Source: Cyanosarcina radialis HA8281-LM2
GTDB taxonomy: Bacteria > Cyanobacteriota > Cyanobacteriia > Cyanobacteriales > CCAP-1448
Length of the DNA stretch: 64,000 bases
Assembly: GCA_019359615.1 (NCBI GenBank)
Contig: JAHHHA010000007.1
Span: 62,001-126,000 of the forward strand
Direction: 5' to 3'
Shown here in pieces: positions 9,360 through 17,290 of the stretch (its first letter is position 1; the number at the start of each line of letters is the position of its first letter). Both the position numbers and the translations under genes were made by a program. Under the pieces are notes generated by a model. That model was not told where the DNA came from and did no database searches. It saw only the letters and a list, made by a program, of their open reading frames with translations.

Positions 9360-11999
9360 TTAAAACTCCCAACTAACAGAGCCAATAATGGTAAATGGAT
9401 CTCCTCTATTAACAAAAAGCGTGCCACTGCTGCCAGAACTAACATAGTCGATGTCGAAGAGGTTACGAACGTTAATTGCTGCATTGAACCCATTTCGACG
9501 GTAGTAAATTGCCGCATCAGTTCGCAGGTAATCTCCTAATTGGAATGAGTTTTCTAAATCGGCTTGACGATCGCCCACGTAAAATAAACCTAAGCCAAAT
9601 CCTAGCCCTTGCAAATCCCCTTTCTGGACGGTGTAGGTCGTCCAGAGACTCGCCTGGTGTTGCGGTATGCCTTGAAACCGATTACCAACGATACTTGGTA
9701 TGGAATTATCTTTGGTAACTTCGGTATCTGTGAAGGCATAGGCAGCAATAATATTCCAACCTGGTAAAATTTCACCCGTGACATCTAACTCAATACCGCG
9801 ACTGCGTTGTTCCCCAACTTGCACGCTGAAACCTTGTCTCGCTAGTTCGGCATCTGGATCGGGAGTTAGCACGTTGGTTCTAGTGAGATTATAGGCAGCT
9901 AGAGTCGTTGAAAGTTTACCATCGAGAAAATCGGCTTTGACCCCGACTTCGTATTGAGTTCCCCTAGTGGGCTTAAAGGGTTTATTATCTGGATTGCGCC
10001 CGATCGATGGCCGGAAAGATTGACTATAACTAGCATAAAGCGAAACATTCTGGCTGGGCTGATACACTAAGCCAATTCGAGGACTAAAGGCTCCGTCGTC
10101 TTGAGATGTTCTCTCGCCATCTAGGGGGCCGGTTTCATTAGATAGCCAATCGTAGCGACCCCCGATTAGCATTTTCAGATTGTCAGTAAAGGCAATTTGG
10201 TCTTGCAGGTAAACTCCATAGGCTTGGTTAATTTCAAAAAAGTTGAACGGGCCAGTCGGGATTTCTGGCAGTGGAACGTCATAATTGGGATTGAAAATAT
10301 CTAGAGGGGGCAGATCGACTAGATTGTCATAATCGGCTCGATATACTACTTGGCGATCGAAATCAAAGCCAGCCACAAGCTGATGGGATACCGAACCTGT
10401 GTTAAACTTTCCCACCAGATCGATTCCTCCAAAGTATTTATCTATGGGAAAGTCAAAGGAATAGGCAATGTAATCTGTTAGAAAACGATCTTCTAATAAA
10501 TTTGTATACTCAATAAATTTGCCAGATGAATTAGAAAAAGCTGCTCCAAGATTATGACGCAACTGCCAGCGATCGTTAAATTTGTGATTTAGGGTATAAC
10601 CAAATCTTTGAACTTCATTAACTTGCGATGCAAAGTAGGCAGTATAAACGTTGCTAGGTATTAAGCTACCATTACTGAGGATAGGATCGAAGTAAGGATC
10701 GTCATCGAACCTGCTGTAGTCGTAGTAAATATTGAGGTTAGTGCGATCGCCAAATTTAAACGTCATTGAGGGTGCAATCGAGATTACCCGGTCTTGGATC
10801 GAGCTTGAATCGGTAAAATCCCCTCCACCTCGATAGGCAGCAATTAGGCGATAGAGTACGCTTCCGTCTTCAGTCAACGGCCCTGATAGATCGATGCTGG
10901 GTTGATAAAATCCATAATTACCTACCTCAAATCCTATTTTGTAGTAAGGTTCGCTCAAAGGTTGCCGAGTCGCATAATTAACGACTCCACCCGGTTCTAA
11001 CGAGCCGAACAAAACTGAGGCGGGACCTTTCAGTACCTCTACCCGCTCGATGGTTCCTATTGGGGTAAAAGTCGAACTTGAATCGCTTTCAGTGCGCAAA
11101 CCATTGCGGAGACGAGTGGTGCCAAATCCTCCAAATCCTCGAATAGAAACGTTAGCAGCAAAAGGTGAGTTACTGGAGTCAAATTCAACCACGCCACTGA
11201 CTGTCTCTAGTGCCTCGCGCTCGCTTCGCACCCCACGATCTTCTAATACCTGTCGCGGTACTACCTGAATCGATTGGGGAATATCGCGGATTGGGGTATC
11301 AGTTCGCGTTGCCGTACTCGCATTAGAAGGGTTATATCCTTCATCCCGCTCCCCCGTCACTACAATTTCAATCTGCTGTTCGTCTTCAGGCGTTGGTTTT
11401 TCAGGTTGCGGTTCGCTCTCTGCGGTGGATGTACCTGGCGCGATGCTAAAAATCAACCCTCGCTCTGGAGAATCGTAGAACTGTACTTGTGGCAAAGCTG
11501 CTGCCCCCGTCACTGCGATCCGAATGCTGTTGGCAGTTGCTTGAGTCACAGTCACGTTAGTAATTCCACCAGCGGGGTTATCTTGACGAAACTCTCCTCC
11601 TTGAGGAAGCACGAGTACGGCGTTGGGAATATCGGCAATGTACGTTCTATCTGAAGCCTGAGTTACAGGCTGAAGCACTTTCCCTTGAGTGGTTTGCAGA
11701 ATTATCTCTACACCTTTATCGCTGGGATTGACCGCAACTCCCGTAATTTGTACGACACCCTGTGGGGGAACGGAAGAGGGATTAATTGGTGACTGTAGCA
11801 ATCTTTGAGTTATTGTTACTGGAAGTTCGATTTCGCTTGGTTGGGGAGCAGCCCTCACCCCGTTCGGCAGGCTCACGGCAGCGCCCAGCCTCTCTCCCAA
11901 GCTTGGGAGAGGGGAGCCGGAACCTTTTGCTGGAGTGCCGAGCGAAAAAGCGATCGCACTTGTCAGCACCAAGCTTGGAAACAATTTATCTAACTTCAT
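9360..11999 (-). CDS. AMIN/TonB-dependent siderophore receptor, module A
   Basis: Outer-membrane ferric siderophore receptor (FhuA/FpvA-type), 879 residues: signal peptide (KLFPSLVLTSAIAFSLGTPA), repeat-derived insert (about 27-51), AMIN domain typical of cyanobacterial receptors (about 80-200), plug domain opening with TRTDTPIRDIPQSIQVV (about 230-340, including ERVEVLKGPASVLFG) and a 22-stranded barrel ending in SWEF with the terminal aromatic residue expected for outer-membrane insertion. It sits between its AraC regulator (upstream, 127 bp) and the binding lipoprotein (downstream, 212 bp). The barrel is closely related to that of module B, suggesting similar ligands. The ligand itself cannot be read from sequence. 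Confidence 0.93.
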   Translation of the reverse strand: MKLDKLFPSLVLTSAIAFSLGTPAKGSGSPLPSLGERLGAAVSLPNGVRAAPQPSEIELPVTITQRLLQSPINPSSVPPQGVVQITGVAVNPSDKGVEIILQTTQGKVLQPVTQASDRTYIADIPNAVLVLPQGGEFRQDNPAGGITNVTVTQATANSIRIAVTGAAALPQVQFYDSPERGLIFSIAPGTSTAESEPQPEKPTPEDEQQIEIVVTGERDEGYNPSNASTATRTDTPIRDIPQSIQVVPRQVLEDRGVRSEREALETVSGVVEFDSSNSPFAANVSIRGFGGFGTTRLRNGLRTESDSSSTFTPIGTIERVEVLKGPASVLFGSLEPGGVVNYATRQPLSEPYYKIGFEVGNYGFYQPSIDLSGPLTEDGSVLYRLIAAYRGGGDFTDSSSIQDRVISIAPSMTFKFGDRTNLNIYYDYSRFDDDPYFDPILSNGSLIPSNVYTAYFASQVNEVQRFGYTLNHKFNDRWQLRHNLGAAFSNSSGKFIEYTNLLEDRFLTDYIAYSFDFPIDKYFGGIDLVGKFNTGSVSHQLVAGFDFDRQVVYRADYDNLVDLPPLDIFNPNYDVPLPEIPTGPFNFFEINQAYGVYLQDQIAFTDNLKMLIGGRYDWLSNETGPLDGERTSQDDGAFSPRIGLVYQPSQNVSLYASYSQSFRPSIGRNPDNKPFKPTRGTQYEVGVKADFLDGKLSTTLAAYNLTRTNVLTPDPDAELARQGFSVQVGEQRSRGIELDVTGEILPGWNIIAAYAFTDTEVTKDNSIPSIVGNRFQGIPQHQASLWTTYTVQKGDLQGLGFGLGLFYVGDRQADLENSFQLGDYLRTDAAIYYRRNGFNAAINVRNLFDIDYVSSGSSGTLFVNRGDPFTIIGSVSWEF
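11851..11919 (-). repeat. Coding palindromic repeat in receptor A
   Basis: Long subtype of the dispersed palindrome. Minus-strand translation gives SPLPSLGERLGAAV and SLPNGVRA between the signal peptide and the AMIN domain, in the same orientation and reading frame as the copy in the binding lipoprotein. Confidence 0.88.
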
Positions 12000-12035
12000 C
12001 GCTCTACCTACACTCCCTCACATCACTAGACAGTA

Positions 12036-12052
12036 TTAAGAAAATTTCTTAA
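12036..12052. promoter_or_regulatory. Perfect 8-1-8 palindrome ahead of receptor A
   Basis: TTAAGAAAATTTCTTAA, a perfect inverted repeat 36 bp upstream of the receptor ATG. Its position fits an operator or part of the core promoter. It does not closely match the other Fur-like boxes in this window, so the binding protein is unknown. Confidence 0.5.
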
Positions 12053-12099
12053 CTAAACTGGCAGTGTTATGTATAGTAGGCGATCGCTATTTCTAATTT

Positions 12100-12143
12100 G
12101 AACGCTAGAGGGATTTTTTTTGAACGCTAGAGGGATTTTTGAC
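12100..12143. promoter_or_regulatory. 22-bp-period direct repeat, operator A
   Basis: Two exact copies of GAACGCTAGAGGGATTTTT, starting at 12100 and 12122 (period 22 bp, two helical turns). The second copy contains the stop codon of the AraC gene. AraC-family activators bind such direct repeats; equivalents precede the receptors of modules B, C and D. Confidence 0.72.
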
Positions 12144-13128
12144 GATGCTGAAAGTATTGTTTGGGATTCAAACCGAATTTTTGGCGAAAAGCTGAAGCAA
12201 AGTAACTGCGACTATTAAAACCTACCCTGAATGCCACTTCTTCAACTCTCATGTCTCCTAATGCTAAAAGTTGTCTGGCTTTTTCAAGTCGATAGTCGTG
12301 CAAATATTTAAATGCAGATGTCCCAAAAACTTGCCGAAATCCCCGCTTTAATTTAAAGTCATTCAGTCCTACTTGCCGTGCTAACTCTACCAAACTGGGT
12401 GGATGTTCTAAGTTTTCCAGCAAAATTTTCTTGGCTTGGTAAATTCTGTCAATATCACTTACTTTTCTAACTGGAAAGCTGCGATCGCCTACATCCTGCT
12501 CTTGGAATTGTTGGAAATGAAGGGTCATTAATTCCATTGCCTGACTTTCTAGATACATCCGCTTCATCAAGCCTTGGTAGGGACATTGTAGAATATTACA
12601 TAACACCGCCCACATGGGCTGCGCGATCTCCCCTTGCCAGTAATAGGGCTGTACATTACCACCAATTGCAGCTTGGCGTAGGGAATATGGTATTTGTTCT
12701 AACTCTTGTTCGCCGAAACTTTGAAAAAATTGCTGTGGTTCGATTTTCAAATAAATTCTAGAATACTTCTCTCCGGCTTTCCACCACTCAGTTTCTTTGA
12801 GATCGCAGTTACATTCTAAATAGTATTTGCCTACTGATTCGTCAGTTTCGATAGTTAAACCGTGACGCTGGATTATCACTTTTCCTGAAAGAAAAAAACT
12901 CAACCCACATTGCAAGTCATCGAACTCATCTCTCATCCACACGAGTTCGTCAATAAACTCTACTTCATATATACAAAGAGTTAATCCGCTGCGTAACTCT
13001 GCCGACCGCTCGTAGGTATTACAGATATCTACAATCTTCCCTCGATCGATAGTTTCAAAACCTTTCGATTTATGAGAAGTTTCTTGCCACAGTTCGTCAA
13101 AGTCTGTGTTTGTCATAGTTTTTGCCAT
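12127..13128 (-). CDS. AraC-family regulator, module A (PchR-like)
   Basis: 333 residues. The last 100 form the two helix-turn-helix motifs of the AraC family (SLVELARQVGLNDFKLKRGF, then RVEEVAFRVGFNSRSYFASA and KQY). The N-terminal 220 residues resemble the ligand-sensing part of PchR-type regulators, which sense ferric siderophore and activate a cognate receptor (family knowledge). It lies directly upstream of receptor A in the same direction, its stop codon embedded in the direct repeat that is its likely target. Regulated genes are inferred from position only. Confidence 0.88.
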   Translation of the reverse strand: MAKTMTNTDFDELWQETSHKSKGFETIDRGKIVDICNTYERSAELRSGLTLCIYEVEFIDELVWMRDEFDDLQCGLSFFLSGKVIIQRHGLTIETDESVGKYYLECNCDLKETEWWKAGEKYSRIYLKIEPQQFFQSFGEQELEQIPYSLRQAAIGGNVQPYYWQGEIAQPMWAVLCNILQCPYQGLMKRMYLESQAMELMTLHFQQFQEQDVGDRSFPVRKVSDIDRIYQAKKILLENLEHPPSLVELARQVGLNDFKLKRGFRQVFGTSAFKYLHDYRLEKARQLLALGDMRVEEVAFRVGFNSRSYFASAFRQKFGLNPKQYFQHRQKSL

Positions 13129-13229
13129 AGTTTAACGATAATTTCTATTGTTATTAAATAGCGATCGCGATCGGCACTATAGCCAACTATATAGCAGCGA
13201 TCGAATAAATGAGCTACACCAAGAGACCT

Positions 13230-13307
13230 AACTCCCCTACCCCCCTTCCCTACGAGGGAAGGGGGAAAGCCCCTCTCCTTGTAGGAGAGGGGTTTGGGGA
13301 GAGGTCA
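13230..13307. repeat. Dispersed palindromic repeat between exporter A and AraC A
   Basis: Two nested palindromes (CCCTTCCC / GGGAAGGG, then CCCCTCTCC / GGAGAGGGG) in the 290-bp gap, a relative of the C/T-rich palindromes elsewhere in the island. Confidence 0.75.
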
Positions 13308-13348
13308 AAGCGTACAGCATCAAACCAAGAATTGCTATCTCTTACTTA

Positions 13349-13373
13349 AATGAGAAATACTCTTAATTGTTGC
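13349..13373. promoter_or_regulatory. Fur-like box, module A
   Basis: AATGAGAAATACTCTTAATT and flanking bases, nearly the same as the element right before the module C AraC gene at 28674. It resembles the 7-1-7 Fur consensus TGATAAT-n-ATTATCA. It lies 220 bp before the AraC gene; the inserted repeat at 13230-13307 accounts for part of that distance. Confidence 0.5.
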
Positions 13374-13418
13374 ATTAAATTCACTGCAAGCAAAGCAACT
13401 GCGGCTCGAATCGCGTTC

Positions 13419-15179
13419 CTAAATACCAGACTGCACGCGCCAAAGACTGGCATAGATGCCATCGAGTGCTAGTAACTCCTCATGTTTGCCCTGCTCGACA
13501 ATTTCGCCTTTATCGATGACGTAAATGCGATCGCTATGTCGAATGGTGGAAAGTCGGTGAGCGATCGCTATTGTCGTGCGATTTTGGGTAATCTTACTCA
13601 AGGATTTTTGAATGGCAGCTTCAGTTTCGTTGTCTACCGCCGAAGTGGCTTCATCTAAAATCAAAATTGGCGGATCTTTGAGAATGGCACGAGCGATCGC
13701 AATTCGCTGTCTTTGTCCCCCAGAAAGCTTCTGTCCGCGCTCTCCCACAATGGTTTGATAGCCTTGGGGCAGTTGCTCAATAAACTCATGCGCCTCTGCC
13801 AATTTTGCGGCATGAACGATTTGTTCGCGACTCGCATCAAAGCTGCCATAGGCAATGTTCTCAGCTACCGTACCATGAAACAAAAACACATCTTGACTGA
13901 CCCAACCGATACATTTCCGTAAATCCAACAAATTAAGATCGCGAGTATCAATGCCATCAATCAAAATTCGTCCGCTTTGCACTTCATAAAAGCGCAGCAG
14001 CAGTTTTACCAGCGTACTTTTCCCTGAACCCGTTGCGCCCACAATGCCAATGGTGGCTTCTGCCGGAAGCTGCAAAGAAAGATTGTTGAGAACCGGATTG
14101 CGATCTCTGTAGGCAAACGTAATCTTTTCAAATTGCACGTCTCCTCGAACTGTGGTGAGGGGCAGTCGATGATGACCGGAAGGCATTGCAGTTGGTGTAT
14201 CTAACAATCCCATCACGCGACGAATAGAAGCCATCGCCCGCTGATATTCATCCATGATTTCGCTCAGTTCAGTGAAGGGCCACAACAAATCCTGAACGAT
14301 GAACACCATGAAGCCATAGGTTCCCACACTCAGCCGCCCCTGAAGCACTTCTCTGCCACCCAGGTACAGGGTCAGCACAAACCCCAGTAGAATAAAGAAT
14401 CGAAATACAGGCTGAAAGGCAACGCTAAGGGCGATCGCCCGCCCATTATTGCGCCGATAAACATCACTTTCTTGATACACGCGATCGCTTTCATAAGTTT
14501 CAGCCGTAAAGCTTTTGATAGTAGCAATCCCAGAGAGATTGTTAGAGAGGCGATCGCTAATCAATCCTGCCTGGTCGCGTACCGCATCATAACGGGGAGC
14601 CAAGCGGAACTGAAACGCAAAGGTTCCCCATAAAATGAAGGGAATTGGCAGCATCGCGAACCAGGCAATCCCCGGAGCCAAAAGCACAAAACTGAATCCA
14701 ACGGCGAACACTCGCGTGCAGAAACTGAGTAAATCTTGAGCACCAAAGTTGAGAAAGCGCTCTAGCTGGTTGATGTCGTCATTGAGAATTGAGACCAGAG
14801 TTCCAGTACTGCGATCTTCAAAGTAGGCGAGTTCCAATGCTTGTAAGTGATTGTAGGTATCAACCCGCAGTTCGTGTTGCAGGGTTTGTGCCAGGTTACG
14901 CCAGAGCTTATCGGCTCCATACTGACTGAGGGATTCTAGCCCCCAGGTAGCGATCGTCAGCAGTGATAGCACGAGCAACTGAGTCAGCGGATCTTGAATG
15001 CCCAAGCGGGCAATGAGTGAGGTTTCTCGTTCGACGACCACATCTACCGCAACGCCGATTAAATAAGGCGGTGCCAGGTCAAGTAATGTGCGGCAGATCG
15101 AACAAAGAATGGCTCCCCAGATTTGAAATCGATAGGGTTTGGCATAGCGCAGGAGACGGAGTAAAGGGAGTTGGCGCAT
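13419..15179 (-). CDS. ABC exporter, fused permease and ATPase, module A
   Basis: 586-residue half-size exporter (MsbA/multidrug type): N-terminal transmembrane region (about 1-310) and C-terminal nucleotide-binding domain with Walker A GATGSGKST near 380, signature LSGGQRQR near 486 and Walker B ILILDEATSAVD near 508. It probably acts as a dimer. Its position just upstream of a siderophore AraC-receptor-binding protein module suggests export of a siderophore, its degradation product or an antibiotic; no substrate can be read from sequence. Its first codons overlap the possible upstream extension of the divergent Uma2 gene. Part of the ATPase domain is nearly identical at DNA level to exporter B. 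Confidence 0.9.
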   Translation of the reverse strand: MRQLPLLRLLRYAKPYRFQIWGAILCSICRTLLDLAPPYLIGVAVDVVVERETSLIARLGIQDPLTQLLVLSLLTIATWGLESLSQYGADKLWRNLAQTLQHELRVDTYNHLQALELAYFEDRSTGTLVSILNDDINQLERFLNFGAQDLLSFCTRVFAVGFSFVLLAPGIAWFAMLPIPFILWGTFAFQFRLAPRYDAVRDQAGLISDRLSNNLSGIATIKSFTAETYESDRVYQESDVYRRNNGRAIALSVAFQPVFRFFILLGFVLTLYLGGREVLQGRLSVGTYGFMVFIVQDLLWPFTELSEIMDEYQRAMASIRRVMGLLDTPTAMPSGHHRLPLTTVRGDVQFEKITFAYRDRNPVLNNLSLQLPAEATIGIVGATGSGKSTLVKLLLRFYEVQSGRILIDGIDTRDLNLLDLRKCIGWVSQDVFLFHGTVAENIAYGSFDASREQIVHAAKLAEAHEFIEQLPQGYQTIVGERGQKLSGGQRQRIAIARAILKDPPILILDEATSAVDNETEAAIQKSLSKITQNRTTIAIAHRLSTIRHSDRIYVIDKGEIVEQGKHEELLALDGIYASLWRVQSGI

Positions 15180-15314
15180 TGGAGTGGCAAAATTAACAGT
15201 GGTAAGATTCAGCGGTGCAATGATAGTAATATGCGACGTGATTCAAAAGGGTTGCTAAGCTTTGAAGACGGGCGATCGCTTATACTCAAAGAGTCGTTTC
15301 TGGTGGTAAGTTCC

Positions 15315-16013
15315 GTGGTTTCTCAGCCCCTGTCACATTCCTTACCCAGCACTGCCGACCTGCCCTGCTCGGATGACACCCCTGTGGATAATGAAGACCA
15401 AAATCTACTGCCCAATGTGTTGCTCTTCCTCCTCAAAACCGTTTGGGCTGAGCAGATGGATTGGTTCTTTGGCGTGGATATGGCGGTCTATCACACCACG
15501 GGTGAAGATCCCACTATCCCTGTGGTACCCGATGCCTTTTTGAGTATTGGTGTTGAGCGGCGCAAGGGGGGCAAATCGCGCCTGAGCTATGCGGTGTGGG
15601 AAGAAGCGGGGGTGGTGCCGATTCTCGTCTTGGAGATGGTCTCTCAAACGCTCAGGGGTGAGTACGACGACAAGATGGGTATCTATGCCAAGTTGGGGGT
15701 GCTGTACTACGTGGTGTACAATCCGGAACTTTGGGGGCAGAAGCGTTACAAGAAGCATCAGGCGTTTGAGGTGTATAAGCTGGTGAAGGGTGAGTATAAG
15801 TTACAGCAGGGAGAGCCGTACTGGATGCCTGAAGTGGGATTAGGCATCGGGCGTTGTCAGGTGATGTCAGATAACCAGTTGCAGGAGCAGTTGGCGTGGT
15901 TCGATCGAGGGGGCGATCGCCACCTCAGCGAAGCAGAAGTGGAACGACAACGGGCTGAACGGCTGGCTGAACGGCTGCGAGAATTGGGTGAAGATCCCGA
16001 TCGCCTGCTTTAG
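15315..16013 (+). CDS. Uma2-family putative endonuclease-like protein
   Basis: DUF820/Uma2 family, PD-(D/E)XK nuclease fold, abundant in cyanobacteria and of unproven function. The core VPDAFLSIGVERRKGG ... VVPILVLEMVSQT carries the Asp and the hydrophobic-Glu motif of the fold. The C-terminus is a charged helix (EAEVERQRAERLAERLRELG) typical of this subfamily. I prefer GTG 15315 (VVSQPLSHSLPSTADLPC), as most relatives begin there; the open frame extends upstream to 15171, including an ATG at 15231. It faces against the surrounding minus-strand genes. Confidence 0.85.
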   Translation: MVSQPLSHSLPSTADLPCSDDTPVDNEDQNLLPNVLLFLLKTVWAEQMDWFFGVDMAVYHTTGEDPTIPVVPDAFLSIGVERRKGGKSRLSYAVWEEAGVVPILVLEMVSQTLRGEYDDKMGIYAKLGVLYYVVYNPELWGQKRYKKHQAFEVYKLVKGEYKLQQGEPYWMPEVGLGIGRCQVMSDNQLQEQLAWFDRGGDRHLSEAEVERQRAERLAERLRELGEDPDRLL

Positions 16014-16202
16014 GTTGAGGGGAAAAGCGAGAAGGGCGATCGCTTCATTCATTACCTCTATCGCACTTGCAAGTTCAGCGATCGCCCCTTCTCAATATGC
16101 TCCGTTCGGCTTTACTGTCTCGTAGAGAATCGCCCAGTTCCCACAAACCCCGATCGCACGTTTCCTACAAGATCGGCGATCGTACTATGTTTGAGCACTG
16201 GT

Positions 16203-17216
16203 TTAAGGAGAATTTACTAAGTATTTATAAAGGTCATCAATCACGGCATTAGCAGCAGATGGATCGCTCCATATCCATTTCCAAAAATCGACGAGAAAAA
16301 CCTGATTATTGTGAACAGCTTTTAGCTGTTTCCAAATGGGCTTTTTCTTTAATCTCTGATAAGTCTCCATTTCTCCATAATCATGAGTGTATAGAAGGAA
16401 TAAAAAGTCGCCATCTAGCATATCCAGTCTTTCCTCAGAGATGTGATAAATTCCACCACTGGGCACAACAACATTCTGTGCTGTTGGGCGTTGCAGTCCA
16501 ACTTCATCAAGAATAGAGCCGACAAATGAATTTTTTACCAAAGTATAATTATTGCCAGGAGCGGTACTAGCGACTGAAATTGTGCAATTTCGATAGCGAT
16601 TACCTAATGCTACTTTGAGTTCTTTAATTCTCTGATAGTATTGTTCCCAGGCTTGCTGTGCTACTGCTTCTTTCCCTAGTACCTCAGCTACAAAGTTAAA
16701 TTGGGCTTTCCAGTCGGGCGTATCATCAGGAATCACTACCGTAGGTGCAATTTGAGAAAGTAAAGGATGTAGTGATTTGAGGGATTCCCAAGCCAAAATT
16801 AAATCAGGCTTAAGCAACAAGATTTTCTCCAAATTAGGGTTATCTGGAAGTCCTACTTGCTGGATTCCCTCTATCTTCTCGCCTAAATAGGATTGTTCGC
16901 GCAAATAGTTGCCCTTAAAATCCTCAAGTGTATTAGCATTGCTACCTATAGGTTTAACACCTAGAGTAAGTGCATGACTCAGCAAACCACGGTGTGAAAG
17001 AACAATAACCCGTTTAGGAGAATTGGGAACGCAGGCTTCCCCCATTACGTGTTGAACAACTCGGCAAGGTATTGAGATCCTTGGTGCGTGTTCCGTTGAA
17101 ATATTACTCGGTTGAATCTCCGAACTGTTGCAAAGTGTAACCAAAAAAAAGGATAAAGCTATTAGTAGCAATGGCTTTATTACCCCATAACTCATCAGGC
17201 ATTTTTTTACATCCAT
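16203..17216 (-). CDS. Siderophore-binding lipoprotein, module B (FecB-like)
   Basis: FecB/FhuD-family periplasmic binding protein, about 337 residues. Start MDVKKCLMSYGVIKPLLL at 17216 is chosen by homology with module A, where an upstream frame is closed. Lipobox LVTLC (Cys29) and the signature CRVVQHVMGEACVP are present. It follows receptor B by 75 bp with a strong hairpin between. No permease gene accompanies the module, so it may share FecCDE at 4797-7680. Confidence 0.9.
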   Translation of the reverse strand: MDVKKCLMSYGVIKPLLLIALSFFLVTLCNSSEIQPSNISTEHAPRISIPCRVVQHVMGEACVPNSPKRVIVLSHRGLLSHALTLGVKPIGSNANTLEDFKGNYLREQSYLGEKIEGIQQVGLPDNPNLEKILLLKPDLILAWESLKSLHPLLSQIAPTVVIPDDTPDWKAQFNFVAEVLGKEAVAQQAWEQYYQRIKELKVALGNRYRNCTISVASTAPGNNYTLVKNSFVGSILDEVGLQRPTAQNVVVPSGGIYHISEERLDMLDGDFLFLLYTHDYGEMETYQRLKKKPIWKQLKAVHNNQVFLVDFWKWIWSDPSAANAVIDDLYKYLVNSP

Positions 17217-17253
17217 TAGGCTATTTATCTGTAGCATTAAACTCTATGACAAT

Positions 17254-17282
17254 TTGTGTTAGTTATTCGGTAACTAACACAA
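17254..17282. other. Perfect hairpin between receptor B and binding protein B
   Basis: 12-bp perfect arms (TTGTGTTAGTTA / TAACTAACACAA) around a 5-nt loop. There is no downstream T-run, so it probably sets the relative mRNA level of receptor and binding protein rather than ending transcription. Module A keeps the same stem with one mismatch and with the loop in the opposite orientation. Confidence 0.6.
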
Positions 17283-17290
17283 AGCACAAG

